From Carallia brachiata (taxonomy: Eukaryota; Streptophyta; Magnoliopsida; Malpighiales; Rhizophoraceae), in NCBI GenBank assembly GCA_021464245.1, contig JADCRB010000042.1, positions 4,045,601 through 4,109,600 on the forward strand: DNA of 64,000 nt, given 5' to 3'. Positions 1 to 9,855 of this stretch are shown piece after piece; positions within the stretch are counted from its first letter, which is position 1; each line of letters starts with the position of its first letter. A program made the position numbers and the translations under genes. Under the pieces are notes generated by a model. That model did no database searches. It was given only the letters and a program-made list of their open reading frames with translations, and had not been told where the DNA came from.

Positions 1-1983
1 CGGCGGAATCGCTGGTGACGCAAATCCAAGGGCTGTCAGGCAGCTTCTCCGATGTCTCTGCCCTTCACAATTGCTTGAGGCAAGCGGAAGATTCTCTCCG
101 AACGAGTCCGTCCGGTTGGTGCCTCTCCTGGACCACCTCGACCCGGCCCTCCATTCCCTCGGTTACCTCTACTTACTGTAACTCCCTTAACTCTTTTTCA
201 CTTTTTTTTTTTTTCTTTCCTGTTTTCATTAAATTCATAAGCATTTACTTTCCGGAAGTTGCAATCGATTTGTGTTTTCTGCGCTAGGGATTTTGGTTAG
301 CGTCGCTCACCGATTTTGTGCTCGTCGTGAGCCAAGCAGCTCCTTCGCTTTTTTTTTTTTTTTTTTTTTAATGTTAGTTTCTTTTATGTTCCAAAGAACT
401 GGGAGAACGAATTGTGTGTTTTGCCAATCTAACTGAATAGATAGTAATCTACGCCATCGCCTTTTTCGCTGGTGTGTAGATGAATTAGGCGTTTGAATTT
501 AAGTCTGGGTATGATTTTGTGTCTAATTGATTGAGATACCTTTTGGATTTTTTTTTTTTTTTTAATAAAAAAGTTAATTGTGCATCTATTCCTTTTGGCA
601 GAGACGCATGCTCATCCGGTGCAGTTCCAGAAGAACTAGCCGAACAACTGCTTTTGATCACTGCCAGGTTTATCAATTCTTGTGCCCCAGAGCAGATACG
701 TCTGGCGCCCACTAAATGTATTTGCCTTTGGCTTTAAATGTTTTTAGCATTGTTAAATGCCTTAACAGCATTTTGTTTTATTCGCGTTGATTTGTTTTGA
801 GCATGCAGTTATTGCTGTTTGTAAGAGATTTAAAGAGCAGTTGGTGCATAGGGCACCTATTCGTGGGGTGGCTCCATTGCTGGCTGCAGTGCGGAAGCTT
901 CAGTCCTCCTCCGAACATTTGACTACTCTGCATCCAGATTTCCTTCAGCTTTGTTTGTTGGCAAAGTGTTACAAAACTGGTCTTACCATTCTGAAGGATG
1001 ACATTTTTGAGGTTGATCAGCCAAGAGACTTGTTTCTCTATTGCTATTATGGGTGGGCTCCAATTGCACCTCAGTATTCGTTGATTTTTCACCTGATAAT
1101 ATTGCTCCATTGGCCGATATGATTTTTGGATGTTCTTCTAATTGATAGTTCTAATAGTGTTGTAGATTAACTTGACTGTGTGTCATCCAGTTTATGTTTT
1201 TCAGATCTCTCATTTTTCTTAAAACACTGTCTTGAAGGTTATCTTTCAAGTCCTTTACTAAAAGTAGTTGCCTGCATACGTTTCGCCTCTAATTCATGTT
1301 GCAAATATTTTACCTTTTTTAAGCTGGACGCTAGTGGTGATGATTTCTACTTTGAAACCACAGAGAAATTAAAATACAAAAAACAATTTGTAGTAAATTC
1401 CCTTTTTCTTATAATTCTTATTAATGTGAGGCTGCGAGGCCGGTGTTCTGCAGAAGATGATATGTAACTCTATGGTTGAGTGGTTCAGTTTGTCTCCTCA
1501 TTGACATGAAATTTCTTCGACTCATTGCTGCCCTTTGATGTCATGGCAGGGGAATGATATGCATTGGACAAAAGCATTTCCAGAAAGCATTGGAGCTTTT
1601 ACACAATGTGCGTCACCTTTTCGCAAACTAATACCCCCATTTATGGTAATAAAAAACTATTGCAATCATTGGCTCATTCAGTAATCATGGTTTTTCGCTT
1701 CTTATCTCAGGTTGTGACTGCTCCTATGTCTACCATAAATGCTATTGCTGTTGAAGCATACAAAAAATATGTGTTGGTTTCTCTCATTCAGCATGGACAG
1801 GTATGCTTTATTCTTTTCCTTATCCTTCTTGAAATTCATATATAAATAAAATGGGGCAAATAAGGGTTTTAGGGAGTATCTGTCAAATCAATACTCACGT
1901 TGGAAGTATAGCTTCGATGATGATGTTTTCCTGCTTGCATGCAATTAGTCCTCTAGGGTATTGTAGGTATTGTCATCTGTTGA
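1..1983 (+). pseudogene. CSN3: COP9 signalosome subunit 3, broken 5' fragment (third copy)
   Basis: Five exons of CSN3, the PCI-family subunit of the COP9 signalosome that removes NEDD8 from cullins, can be followed at about 1-177, 602-717, 809-1052, 1550-1607 and 1711-1800. They encode the N-terminal third ([17 protein letters not shown], then DQPRDLF, then [16 protein letters not shown]). The start codon lies just outside the window. Exon 1 lacks one G near position 100 compared with the other two copies, which shifts the frame. Homology to the complete gene at 9856-13364 stops abruptly at 1983 inside intron 5, and unrelated DNA follows. The segment is an inverted copy of 11386-13359 and a direct copy of 62554-64000. 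It cannot encode a whole protein here. It is a truncated duplicate or an assembly join. Confidence 0.85.
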
Positions 1984-3800
1984 ATTGGCATATTTGTGCG
2001 TTGCTTCTCTAAGGAGTTTCCAAATGCTTTTATGGTCTCTAGTCTTTCTTCCAGATACATGGTTTCAGCCCTCCCTGCCACATGTTTCTTCTTTAGATCT
2101 TCCGAATCCTTTTTAATGAACTGAAATTTGAGTAGAAACCTATTAATGATCAAAATGAAGAATGGCTAAGAAATTCAACTAACCTGTAACTTGATAAGAA
2201 TCTAGCCATCTCGAGTGCGATTCTCAACGGGGTTCTTCTCCTTAATTCAAGTTGTTGTTTTGAGTCCCAATGACAAGTGACAATAGATTTCTGCCTGGCC
2301 CATTGAAGTCGTTTCAATCCTCGAACAGGCTGTGCTTATACCCGCCTTTGCTGATTCTGTAGCCTCTGCGTACCGTGTGTAGAATCAAAGTTTTTCTATT
2401 GCCAAAAATGAAAATAAAAAAAGATAACAGTCAATATGTCACTTGTAAGAAATGGGTTGTAATGAGAAAAATTTTCCAATGTCTAAGCATGCTGGGTATC
2501 TTAGCTCTTCAAGTGAAGATAGAGGTCCAGCAGCATCTCTTTGTGAGCTTGGCCTTGACCTTTCCGAGGAGCTTTCTCTCTTCAGCTATACTTTTGCTTC
2601 CATGCAGCATCCAGAAATTTAGGATCTGAACCAACGCCCAACAATTAATCAGCTATACTTTTGTTGTCTCTCTTACACAATAGTTTGACTTCTTCAGCTC
2701 AGTAGGAAGTGATAGCTCTATCCTGGTATGAATTGTCTGAGAACCCTAAACTAGCCTTCCTGACCTGCATAGCCTTTCAAAGTTGCTTAGTGTGATGCAA
2801 GAAATGGCATTAAAGCAATTCAAATCTTCCATCCCTTCTGAGTTGAAGAACACAACTATCCCGTGCCGCTGCTTTCTTTAGAGTCTCCGCATACTTTTAG
2901 GACCTCTAATTTGTGTTCCAGATGCTTAATTTAAGCCCTCACAGCAACATGTTCCTCCTTTAGATCATCTGAATCCATTTTTATGAAGGACTGAAATTAT
3001 GAAAGAAACCTACTAATGATTAAAAAGAACAATGACTAAGAAGTTCAACAAACCTGCAACTTAATAATGATCTTGCTATCTTGAGTGTAATTCTCAACAG
3101 GGCTCTTCTCCTTAATTTAAGTAATTATTCTAAGTCTTCGTTTGAGCCCATTGAATTCCAAAAATCTTTCCCTTCACAGAAGCACTGCAATAGATTTTTG
3201 CCTAGCCCACTGATATAGTTTCAATCCTCGAACAAGTTGCAGCTCATCCCCGTTTGTGCTGATTCTGTAGCCTTTGTGTACGATGTGTATAATCAAAGTT
3301 TTTCTGTTGCAAATAGAAAGATAACGGTCAAATATGTCACAAATAAAAATTCAAATGCAATGAGATGTTTAAGCATGCAGGGTAGCTTAGCTCTTCAAGT
3401 GAAAATGGAGGTCCAGGAGCTTCTGTGAGAAGCTTCCCTTTACCTTTCCAAGGAGCTTTCTCTCTTCAGCTAGACTTTTGCTTCCCTGCAGCATCCAGAA
3501 ATTTAGGATCTGAATGAACAGCCAACAATAAATCATAAAAGATTGCAAAGTGGAGATAAAAGCATACAACAGATGTGCTCATTGTTGTCTATCTTACACG
3601 ATGCTTAACTTCTTCAGCTCTGCAGGAAGTGATAGCTCTATCCTGCCCTGGTATGCATTGTCTGCAAATGTGAAACTAGCCTACAAGACCAATGTAGCCT
3701 TTCAAAGTTGCTTAGCCTGATGCAAGAAATGGCATTGAAGCAATTCAAATCTTTCAGCCCTTCTAGAACCATAGTAAACGTAACACAAAAATTTCATATA
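1984..3800 (-). pseudogene. Tandemly duplicated coiled-coil gene remnant, proton-pump-interactor-like (tentative)
   Basis: Two diverged copies of the same 0.7-0.9 kb segment lie in tandem (about 1984-2750 and 2900-3680, period roughly 0.9 kb). On the minus strand both hold exon-like pieces rich in charged residues: FIKKDSEDLKKKHVAGRAE in one, FIKMDSDDLKEEHVAVRA followed by a stop in the other, and GSKSLAEERKLLGKVK in the upstream part. The last motif resembles the SxSLAEEKxLLxEIK segment of plant proton-pump-interactor proteins, known only from memory of the family. Stops and frame changes interrupt both copies, so I treat them as pseudogene fragments. The family call is weak; the duplication itself is plain in the sequence. 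Confidence 0.35.
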
Positions 3801-4633
3801 CCATATGAACCAAGTCAAGAGGGCAATCTCTTTGTCTAGAGATTCAATCAGAGAATCCAAATGCAAAGACGATGCTGAAAATGGAATTTGGATGTACCAA
3901 ATAGAATGTTAGTCAAGTTTTACGTAATGGATTATGCTCAGAGATATGTGAAGACAAAAATTACTTCAAACAGAACAAAGCAATGCAAGCCTATCAAGAT
4001 CTACATCAAGCAGATTAGTTGACGAAGTGAATCAATGCGACTGCAAATTTTTGATGTAGAAAAAATCTCATTTGACACCAAAACAATGATAAGGTCTAGC
4101 TAGCTATCATACTCATCTCTCCATTAGTTAAGCCATACGCTTAAATTTCACTTCCCACCACCGGCCGGGTAATTTCTTACCTTGACGACGGTGAATTGAT
4201 GATGGGAGATAAATTGATAATGGAGCTGGATTATCAGTGAGAACAATGAACACATACAATATTTTCTATATGGAGAACACTGTACAATATTGCAATGTAT
4301 GGCATAACAGCAGGCCAAGAACTGTCCCGTGACTTGTAGTGGACTTACTAACAGATAGCAATTTCGTCGTCTGCCATCGCCACACACACCAACACACCAA
4401 TAGTGAGTACATGGGCAGTTCACAATGAGTATAGTATCTATTCCTTAAGCTTGAAATAAAAGTGACTTCGAATGCCTGTTTCTATTAAAAAAAAAAAAGG
4501 GCCAAAATTTAGAGAAACAAAACGTTTTAATTACCAAAAATAAAGCAAAATAAAATTGAAAAATCAAGAAAAGACAACCCAGCGAAAAGGGTAGAAAAAG
4601 GACATAAGTGGCTTCAATCTTGCGTGACCTTTA
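3800..4633. other. Intergenic, no gene seen; contains a dispersed repeat copy
   Basis: No convincing coding exon. The stretch at about 4310-4440 (starting near aactgtcccgtgacttgtag) resembles 23220-23320 inside the hAT-like element and its mirror near 53000-53090, so it is probably a fragment of a repeat family. An A-rich block at about 4490-4630 is paralogous to 6540-6711 and forms the left flank of the MITE. Confidence 0.45.
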
Positions 4634-5116
4634 CAGTGTGTTTGGATAAAATTCTTGAGAGAGAGGAAAGTGAGGGAGAGGAAAGTGGAGGAGAGGATCA
4701 TTAGAGGAATAGAATATTTTCTATCCTCTTTTGTGTTTGGAAAGAGGTGATGGGAGGGAGGAAAATTATAAATTCTTTTGTTTGGAAAATGGTAGAAAGT
4801 GAGGAAAAGGAATATAAAATGTGTTAAAATAACAATTTTATCTTTTATAATAAATTGTATTAAAATATTTTATTTATGTAAAATTGTAATTTTTAAATTA
4901 TATAAGGGTAATTGAGTCATTTAATAAATTTAGTAGGAGAATTAACAACTTTCCTCTCATTTTTTAGAGGATTAGTTTTGGTGGGGTAGGGAGAATTAAG
5001 GGAATTAGAAACTTTCATCTCCCCCACTTTTCAAACATTTTCCAAACACAACAATTTACTTTAATCCTCTCACTTTCCTCTCCCTCTCCCTGCTTTCTCT
5101 CCTCCCAAACACAGTA
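4634..5116. mobile_element. MITE, PIF/Harbinger (Tourist)-like, 483 bp
   Basis: The element begins cagtgtgtttgg and ends ccaaacacagta, giving imperfect terminal inverted repeats (10 of 12 positions). Longer purine-rich (left) and pyrimidine-rich (right) arms continue the inverted similarity. It is flanked by TTA at 4631-4633 and 5117-5119, the three-base TTA/TAA target duplication of the PIF/Harbinger superfamily. It is non-coding. The paralogous block around 6709-6711 has a single TTA at the equivalent place and no insert, so it works as an empty site. Confidence 0.75.
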
Positions 5117-5119
5117 TTA

Positions 5120-6960
5120 GTGTCAAAGTTGTTTCTGCAACGTGGCTCCAGTGAACAATTACCTGCAAAAATTATAATAAAAAGACAAAAATTCAAAAAA
5201 TAAATCTAGAAGATCTTTAAGAAATAAAAAGAAAATACAAATATTGACTAATATATTTAGAAGACACATTGAAAGCAATAAAAAAAAATTGTCAAGAGAA
5301 AGAAACAATTATCTTCTTAATTATTCTTCTCGGCTCCTTTTCACTTTCTTCGTTTCTTCTCTGCTCCTCTCAGCCGCAATTCTCTCTCAATTATTCTTCA
5401 TAATTCACGATCCTAACAAATTTATTTTGTAGAATCAATTATGTTAAATTAAGGGAGACAGCATCTTTGTGGGGATTTCAGCCAAGAAGTCTGGAAAGCA
5501 ATTCTTGTTTGTTCTTGGAACAAACCAAAACGCTATACTAAACCGCCAAAAAAGCATCATTATTGGCCCACTGGCTTCAAGAAGGCCCTGGCAAGTGAAA
5601 AAGAAGTATTAATTAAAGAACCAAAAAAAAAAAAAGCAAGAAGGAAGAAAGAGAAAATAGGCCCTGACGAAACATTACCCTGCAAAAATCCAAAAAAAAA
5701 AGGAAACTGAGACAAGAAAGCCCAAAATAAATCTATAAGATCTTTAAGAAATAAAAAAGAAAATGCAATCTTGAATAAACAATTGAAACGAAAACAGAAA
5801 TTGTCAAGAAATGTAGAATCAATTGCTTTAAATTTAGAAGAACAGTATCTCTGTAGTAATTCCGTTAAGAAAAGAGGAGAAAAATTCTTGATTCTGTTGG
5901 TGCCAATGGCTCAGCCCTGTGCTTGGAACAAACGGACGCCCAAAACGCTCCCCTGAACTGCCAAAACGCATCATTATTCATTCGATTGGCTTCAAGAATG
6001 CCCCCAAGAAGAAGATGAGAAGAAACTAATTAAAGAATCATGACAATTGAAACCTAATTCTGGATCCTAATCACAAAAAAAAAAAAAAAAAAGAGAGAGA
6101 GAAGAGAGAGAGAGGGAGCCTTGCCACGGGAGGCCAGAGATTATGAGCGCCACCGGCAATTGGCTTCGGAGAAAGAAGAGGATGACTTTATAGGAACAGA
6201 AAATTGAACATTCATAGCCGTTGCCTGCCTGTTGTTTTCGATAATTTTTTTTTTTTAGAAAAAAAAGAAAAAATGAAATCCTTCCTCAATGGGAATTATA
6301 TAAGTCGGTATTTTTATTTTTATGTTTTTTTAAAAATTTCTAGCCGTTGCAAATCTTGGTTTTGTAAAATAAAAATCAACCGCTGGAAATCTTGATTTGA
6401 AAAAAAAAAAAGGGAACTTGAAATCCTTTTGCAATGGGCCTTAGGATTTAACCATTGGAAACATTATTCCAAAAAGGCCAAAAAAAAAAAAGCAACTGCC
6501 AATCATTATTCATATAGAATATCTATTTATGTGTGAAGAAAAAATTAGAGAAATGCAAAAGATAGACAAGACGGGCGTGTAAAAAATGGAGCAGTTGAAA
6601 AATCAAGAGGAGAAAAAAAAAACAAAAGCAAGAAGGAATATAAGAGGGAAGAGAAACCAAAAAATAAAAAGAAGAGAAGGACATGAGTGGCTTCATTCTT
6701 GCATGGTCTTAGTATCCAGTTGTTTCTGTGACAAAGCCCCGACGAATCATTACCCTGCAAAAAGTCCAAAAAAAGGAAAAAAAATCTGAGACAACAAAGC
6801 CAAAAATAGATCTATAAGATCTTAAAGAATAAAAAAGAAAATGCAATCTTGAATAATATAAAGCATTGAAAGCACAACAGAAATTGTCAAGAAAAGTGTA
6901 ATCAATTGTGTTAAATTGAGAGAGACAGTATATTTGCAGTAATTCTTTCAAGATTCTCGG
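5120..6960. repeat. Triplicated A-rich block and duplicated 5' segments of a small gene
   Basis: A block containing accctgcaaaaa, then aatctataagatctt, then gaaattgtcaagaaa occurs at about 5160-5320, 5680-5830 and 6750-6910. A second block (ttggaacaaacggacgccc and following bases) is seen at about 5930-6090 and 7765-7900, with a more diverged copy near 5510-5640. The second block adjoins the small minus-strand gene at 7399-7830, so its upstream region has apparently been duplicated locally. Short ORFs here are not conserved between copies and are not called. Confidence 0.6.
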
Positions 6961-6966
6961 AGAGAA

Positions 6967-7371
6967 TATTTAACACCTCAAAAGATGTTGGAAATGCGTT
7001 TTGCAATGAAATTGAAGGTTTTTGAAAGCATTTATGCTTAAATTAACTTTAATTTGTGTTAAATAAGCCATCAAAATGAAAGAAAATCACTTATTTGAAA
7101 GAAACAAAGTGATTTAGCCTCTTTATTCACGCCACAAAAGGTCTTATGCGACTAATAAATGAAAATTATGATCAATTGCACACTTATTAAACCGAATTGA
7201 ATGTATTTAACACCTCAAAAGGTGTTGAAAATGCGTTTTGCTTTGAAATTAAAGGTTTTTACAAGCATTTATGCTTAAATTAACTTTAGTTTGTGTTGAA
7301 TAAGCCATTAAAATGAAAGAAAATCACTTATTTGCAAGAAATAAAGTGATTTACCCTCTTTATTCACGCAT
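6967..7371. repeat. Direct repeat, two 167-bp copies with 237-bp period
   Basis: The segment starting tatttaacacctcaaaag at 6967 recurs at 7204 and both end near ttattcacgc (about 7131 and 7369). Copies are about 90 percent alike by eye and are separated by about 70 bp of unrelated sequence. No coding potential was seen. A tandem duplication or a degenerate short terminal-repeat element would both fit. Confidence 0.7.
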
Positions 7372-7398
7372 TTGACAACATAACGGAGAATTTATCTC

Positions 7399-7830
7399 AC
7401 TTGGCTGGGGGAGCTCTATAATATGCTGGAACAGTTGCAGGGAAGAACATTTGCCTAACTCCTTCTGCCTTAATAATAGGGAAGATGATTCCAGAGGCAC
7501 CCTGCAAACAAATTACGTTAACATTTAGTATTAAAAATATTTAACTGGATGAAAAATTCATATATATTGTTAATTGGAAGTGTTATTGATGGGAGTGGAT
7601 ACACACCGAAATTAGCCGAGCTCCAATCCAAATGCGTTTAGGCGAAGGGAATGGCAGTAACAGACGACCAACACCAAATATTGCAACAGCAAAGAAATGC
7701 ATGACCAAGCTCAATGGACGTGGGTTTAACCCTGAGAGCAGAGATTCTAGTGCCAATGTTCTTGGAACAAACGGACGCCCAAAACGCTCTCCTGAACAGC
7801 CAGAACGCATTTTATTCATTCAATAATGGC
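7399..7830 (-). CDS. Unrecognised small membrane protein, last two exons (partial)
   Basis: Two minus-strand exons read well together. The first (about 7610-7780) encodes SLLSGLNPRPLSLVMHFFAV, a hydrophobic stretch, then FPSPKRIWIGARLIS. The second (about 7399-7503) encodes GASGIIFPIIKAEGVRQMFF and ends YYRAPPAK then stop. The intron between has a GT donor (gtgtgtatcc on the minus strand) and a CAG acceptor. The hydrophobic run MHFFAVAIFGVGRLLL looks like one membrane segment. I do not recognise the family and cannot place the start codon; upstream sequence is the duplicated block also present at 5930-6090. It may be a 3' gene fragment. Confidence 0.45.
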
Positions 7831-7994
7831 CCAAGAAGAAGATGAGAAGAAACTAATTAAAGAATCACAACAATTGAAACCTAATTCTGAATCCTGATTA
7901 CAAAAAGAGAGAGAGATAGAGAGAGGGATGAAAGCGGGAAAGAATTTCTGATTTGCTTAGCAGGCCGCAGGCTGATGGCACTGAAATTATTTGT

Positions 7995-9035
7995 CTACTG
8001 CACATTTCCCCATCTCCTGAATGGCTCCATAAGCAGACTTAATCTATCCAGGATGTCAGAAGGAAGCTTTCCTCTGAAGAGAGCCCAGTTCCATCCACAA
8101 TGTGGCAGCCAATAATCAGCAACTTTGAGCAATTGTTCCTCCTCACTAATTGGAGCTATAGCAGACAAAATTAACTCATGCAAGTCTAGCCATTTGTCAG
8201 TCCAAAACAAAATATCCTTGCCATTGCCCACTCTCCACTGTAAGCCCTTCCCCAAACACTGGTTGGAATACACCAGACTCCTCCAAGTGGGTGATGCAAC
8301 CCGCTTATAGCCAAACCTGAAGTTAGTGTCAGTGTCACAACAGTATTTACCCTTGATAACTCGTGCCCAAAGGCTGTTCGGCTCGGTAAGCAGTCTCCAT
8401 CCTAGCTTAGCTAACATAGCTTGATTAGCTTTAGCCATATCCCGAATGCCAAGACCTCCAATAGCCTTTGGTTGACTAACTGTCTCCCAATTAACCATAT
8501 GCACCCTTCTAGAATTTCCATAATCCCCCCGCAACAAAGAGCGGTGCAGCCTATCAATCTGAGAGCAAACACTAGAGGGAAGCCTTGCAGTCTGCATAGA
8601 GTCGATAGGAATGGCGGAAGAAATAGTTTTAATTAAAGCCAACCTGCCTGCAAAGGAGAGTTGCTTAGCTTTCCATCCCATTTGAAAAAGGTCACTGATC
8701 AGGCAGATTTCACGTCAGCTTTACAAGCTATTAAGCGACAGGTACCTCCCACTCATCCGCATGCCAACCTCCTAGTTAGTTGCCAAGAGTTTTTACATAT
8801 AAAATGGACAGTTTGGATCCATCGTGCTTTTTATGAGGAAAATAGGATGACAGATGCTCTCACTACCTTAACTTTGGATCTTCATTGTGGTATTCTGCTA
8901 CTCTCAAGGTCTCATTCTGGAGTGACTCATTTACTTCAGGAGAATATTAGTAGTATTACTTTATCACATACTGTATTAATGTAACTTGAGTTTTTATCTT
9001 TTATAAGATAAAAAAACAAAAAGAAAAAATAAATA
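7995..9035. mobile_element. 5'-inverted LINE (non-LTR retrotransposon) fragment
   Basis: The minus strand (8681 down to 7995) encodes the end of a plant LINE reverse transcriptase and the zinc-finger (zf-RVT) region: LSFAGRLALIKTISSAIP, then GGLGIRDMAKANQAMLAKLG, then WRVGNGKDILFWTDKWL. Immediately to the right the plus strand (about 8670-8984) encodes the RNase H-like tail (PPTHPHANLLVSCQEFLHIK, then YEENRMTDAL), followed by a stop and an A-rich tail near 9010-9035. In an intact LINE these two parts lie on one strand in this order, so the 5' part is inverted relative to the 3' end, as in twin-primed insertions. The element is truncated and dead. Confidence 0.85.
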
Positions 9036-9855
9036 AGCTCTGATTACATACATACTTTACATAGACAATTTGATTTTCAGCATTTGCAAATATTGTTTTT
9101 TGTTATTATATTTATATATATAAATTTGTGCCTTAAAAAAAAAATTTGGCATTGAAGTATTGACTTAACAACTAAGCACTAATGCTTTGTTTGGAACTTT
9201 TTAATAAAAAGGAAAAGAAAAAGAAACGAAAATACTTTTTATTTATTTTTTATTAATTTAAACTATTAATTTTTATTTTTTCTCTCACATATTATTATTT
9301 ATTTTTTTCTTATAATTTTTTAATTATTACTTTTTATTAATCAGAACATCATTATTATTATATTATTTTCTGTTTTTATATTTTTTTTTATCACTTTTTG
9401 TCAATCCAAATGCTTCACAACCAGCAATTTACAAATCCACTTGATGTATTTCGTTGGCGTGACAATCGACGACGTTCAATTTCAATGACAAGATTGGCTG
9501 TTGCTCCAGTATAATTATATATAATTTATTAATAATGATATCAGAATTAATTTTGCTCTAAAAATATTAAGCATTAAGTTTTATATATATATATATATAT
9601 TAGTCATATAAATTTTTTGAAATTAGTGGAATTTCTCCATTAAGAAAAAATAAAAATAAAAAATAATTCATCAAACAACATGCCCAAGGAAGAGTTGTCC
9701 AAAACGAAAATAGTATATATTCTTCTATCCTCGTCTCAGAGCAAGCAATGGAGAAAAGGTTTGAGAACATGGAGCTGAAAAAACCAAACATATAGACCGA
9801 GGATCAATAGCATCTTTACATATCGGTTCTGCTCCACAGATACATACTGTTCCTC
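9036..9855. other. AT-rich intergenic spacer
   Basis: No gene seen. The part at about 9180-9420 is very AT-rich and bounded by tttgtttggaac on the left and caatccaaatgcttc on the right, weakly like a degenerate MITE. A TA dinucleotide run lies near 9585-9600. Downstream is the 3' untranslated end of CSN3. Confidence 0.4.

Noticed and set aside
1916..1960. C/D-box snoRNA suggested by gatgatgatg in a CSN3 intron
   Set aside because: No D box or terminal stem at a suitable distance.
6204..6789. Lysine- and phenylalanine-rich ORFs in the A-rich triplicated blocks
   Set aside because: Low-complexity translations of A/T runs, not preserved between the block copies.
8661..8984. RNase H-like frame as an independent host gene
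   Set aside because: It adjoins LINE reverse transcriptase sequence and an A-rich tail, and reads as the LINE 3' domain.
9180..9420. Second MITE bounded by tttgtttgga and tccaaatgc
   Set aside because: Inverted ends match poorly and no target duplication was found; mentioned only as a weak possibility.
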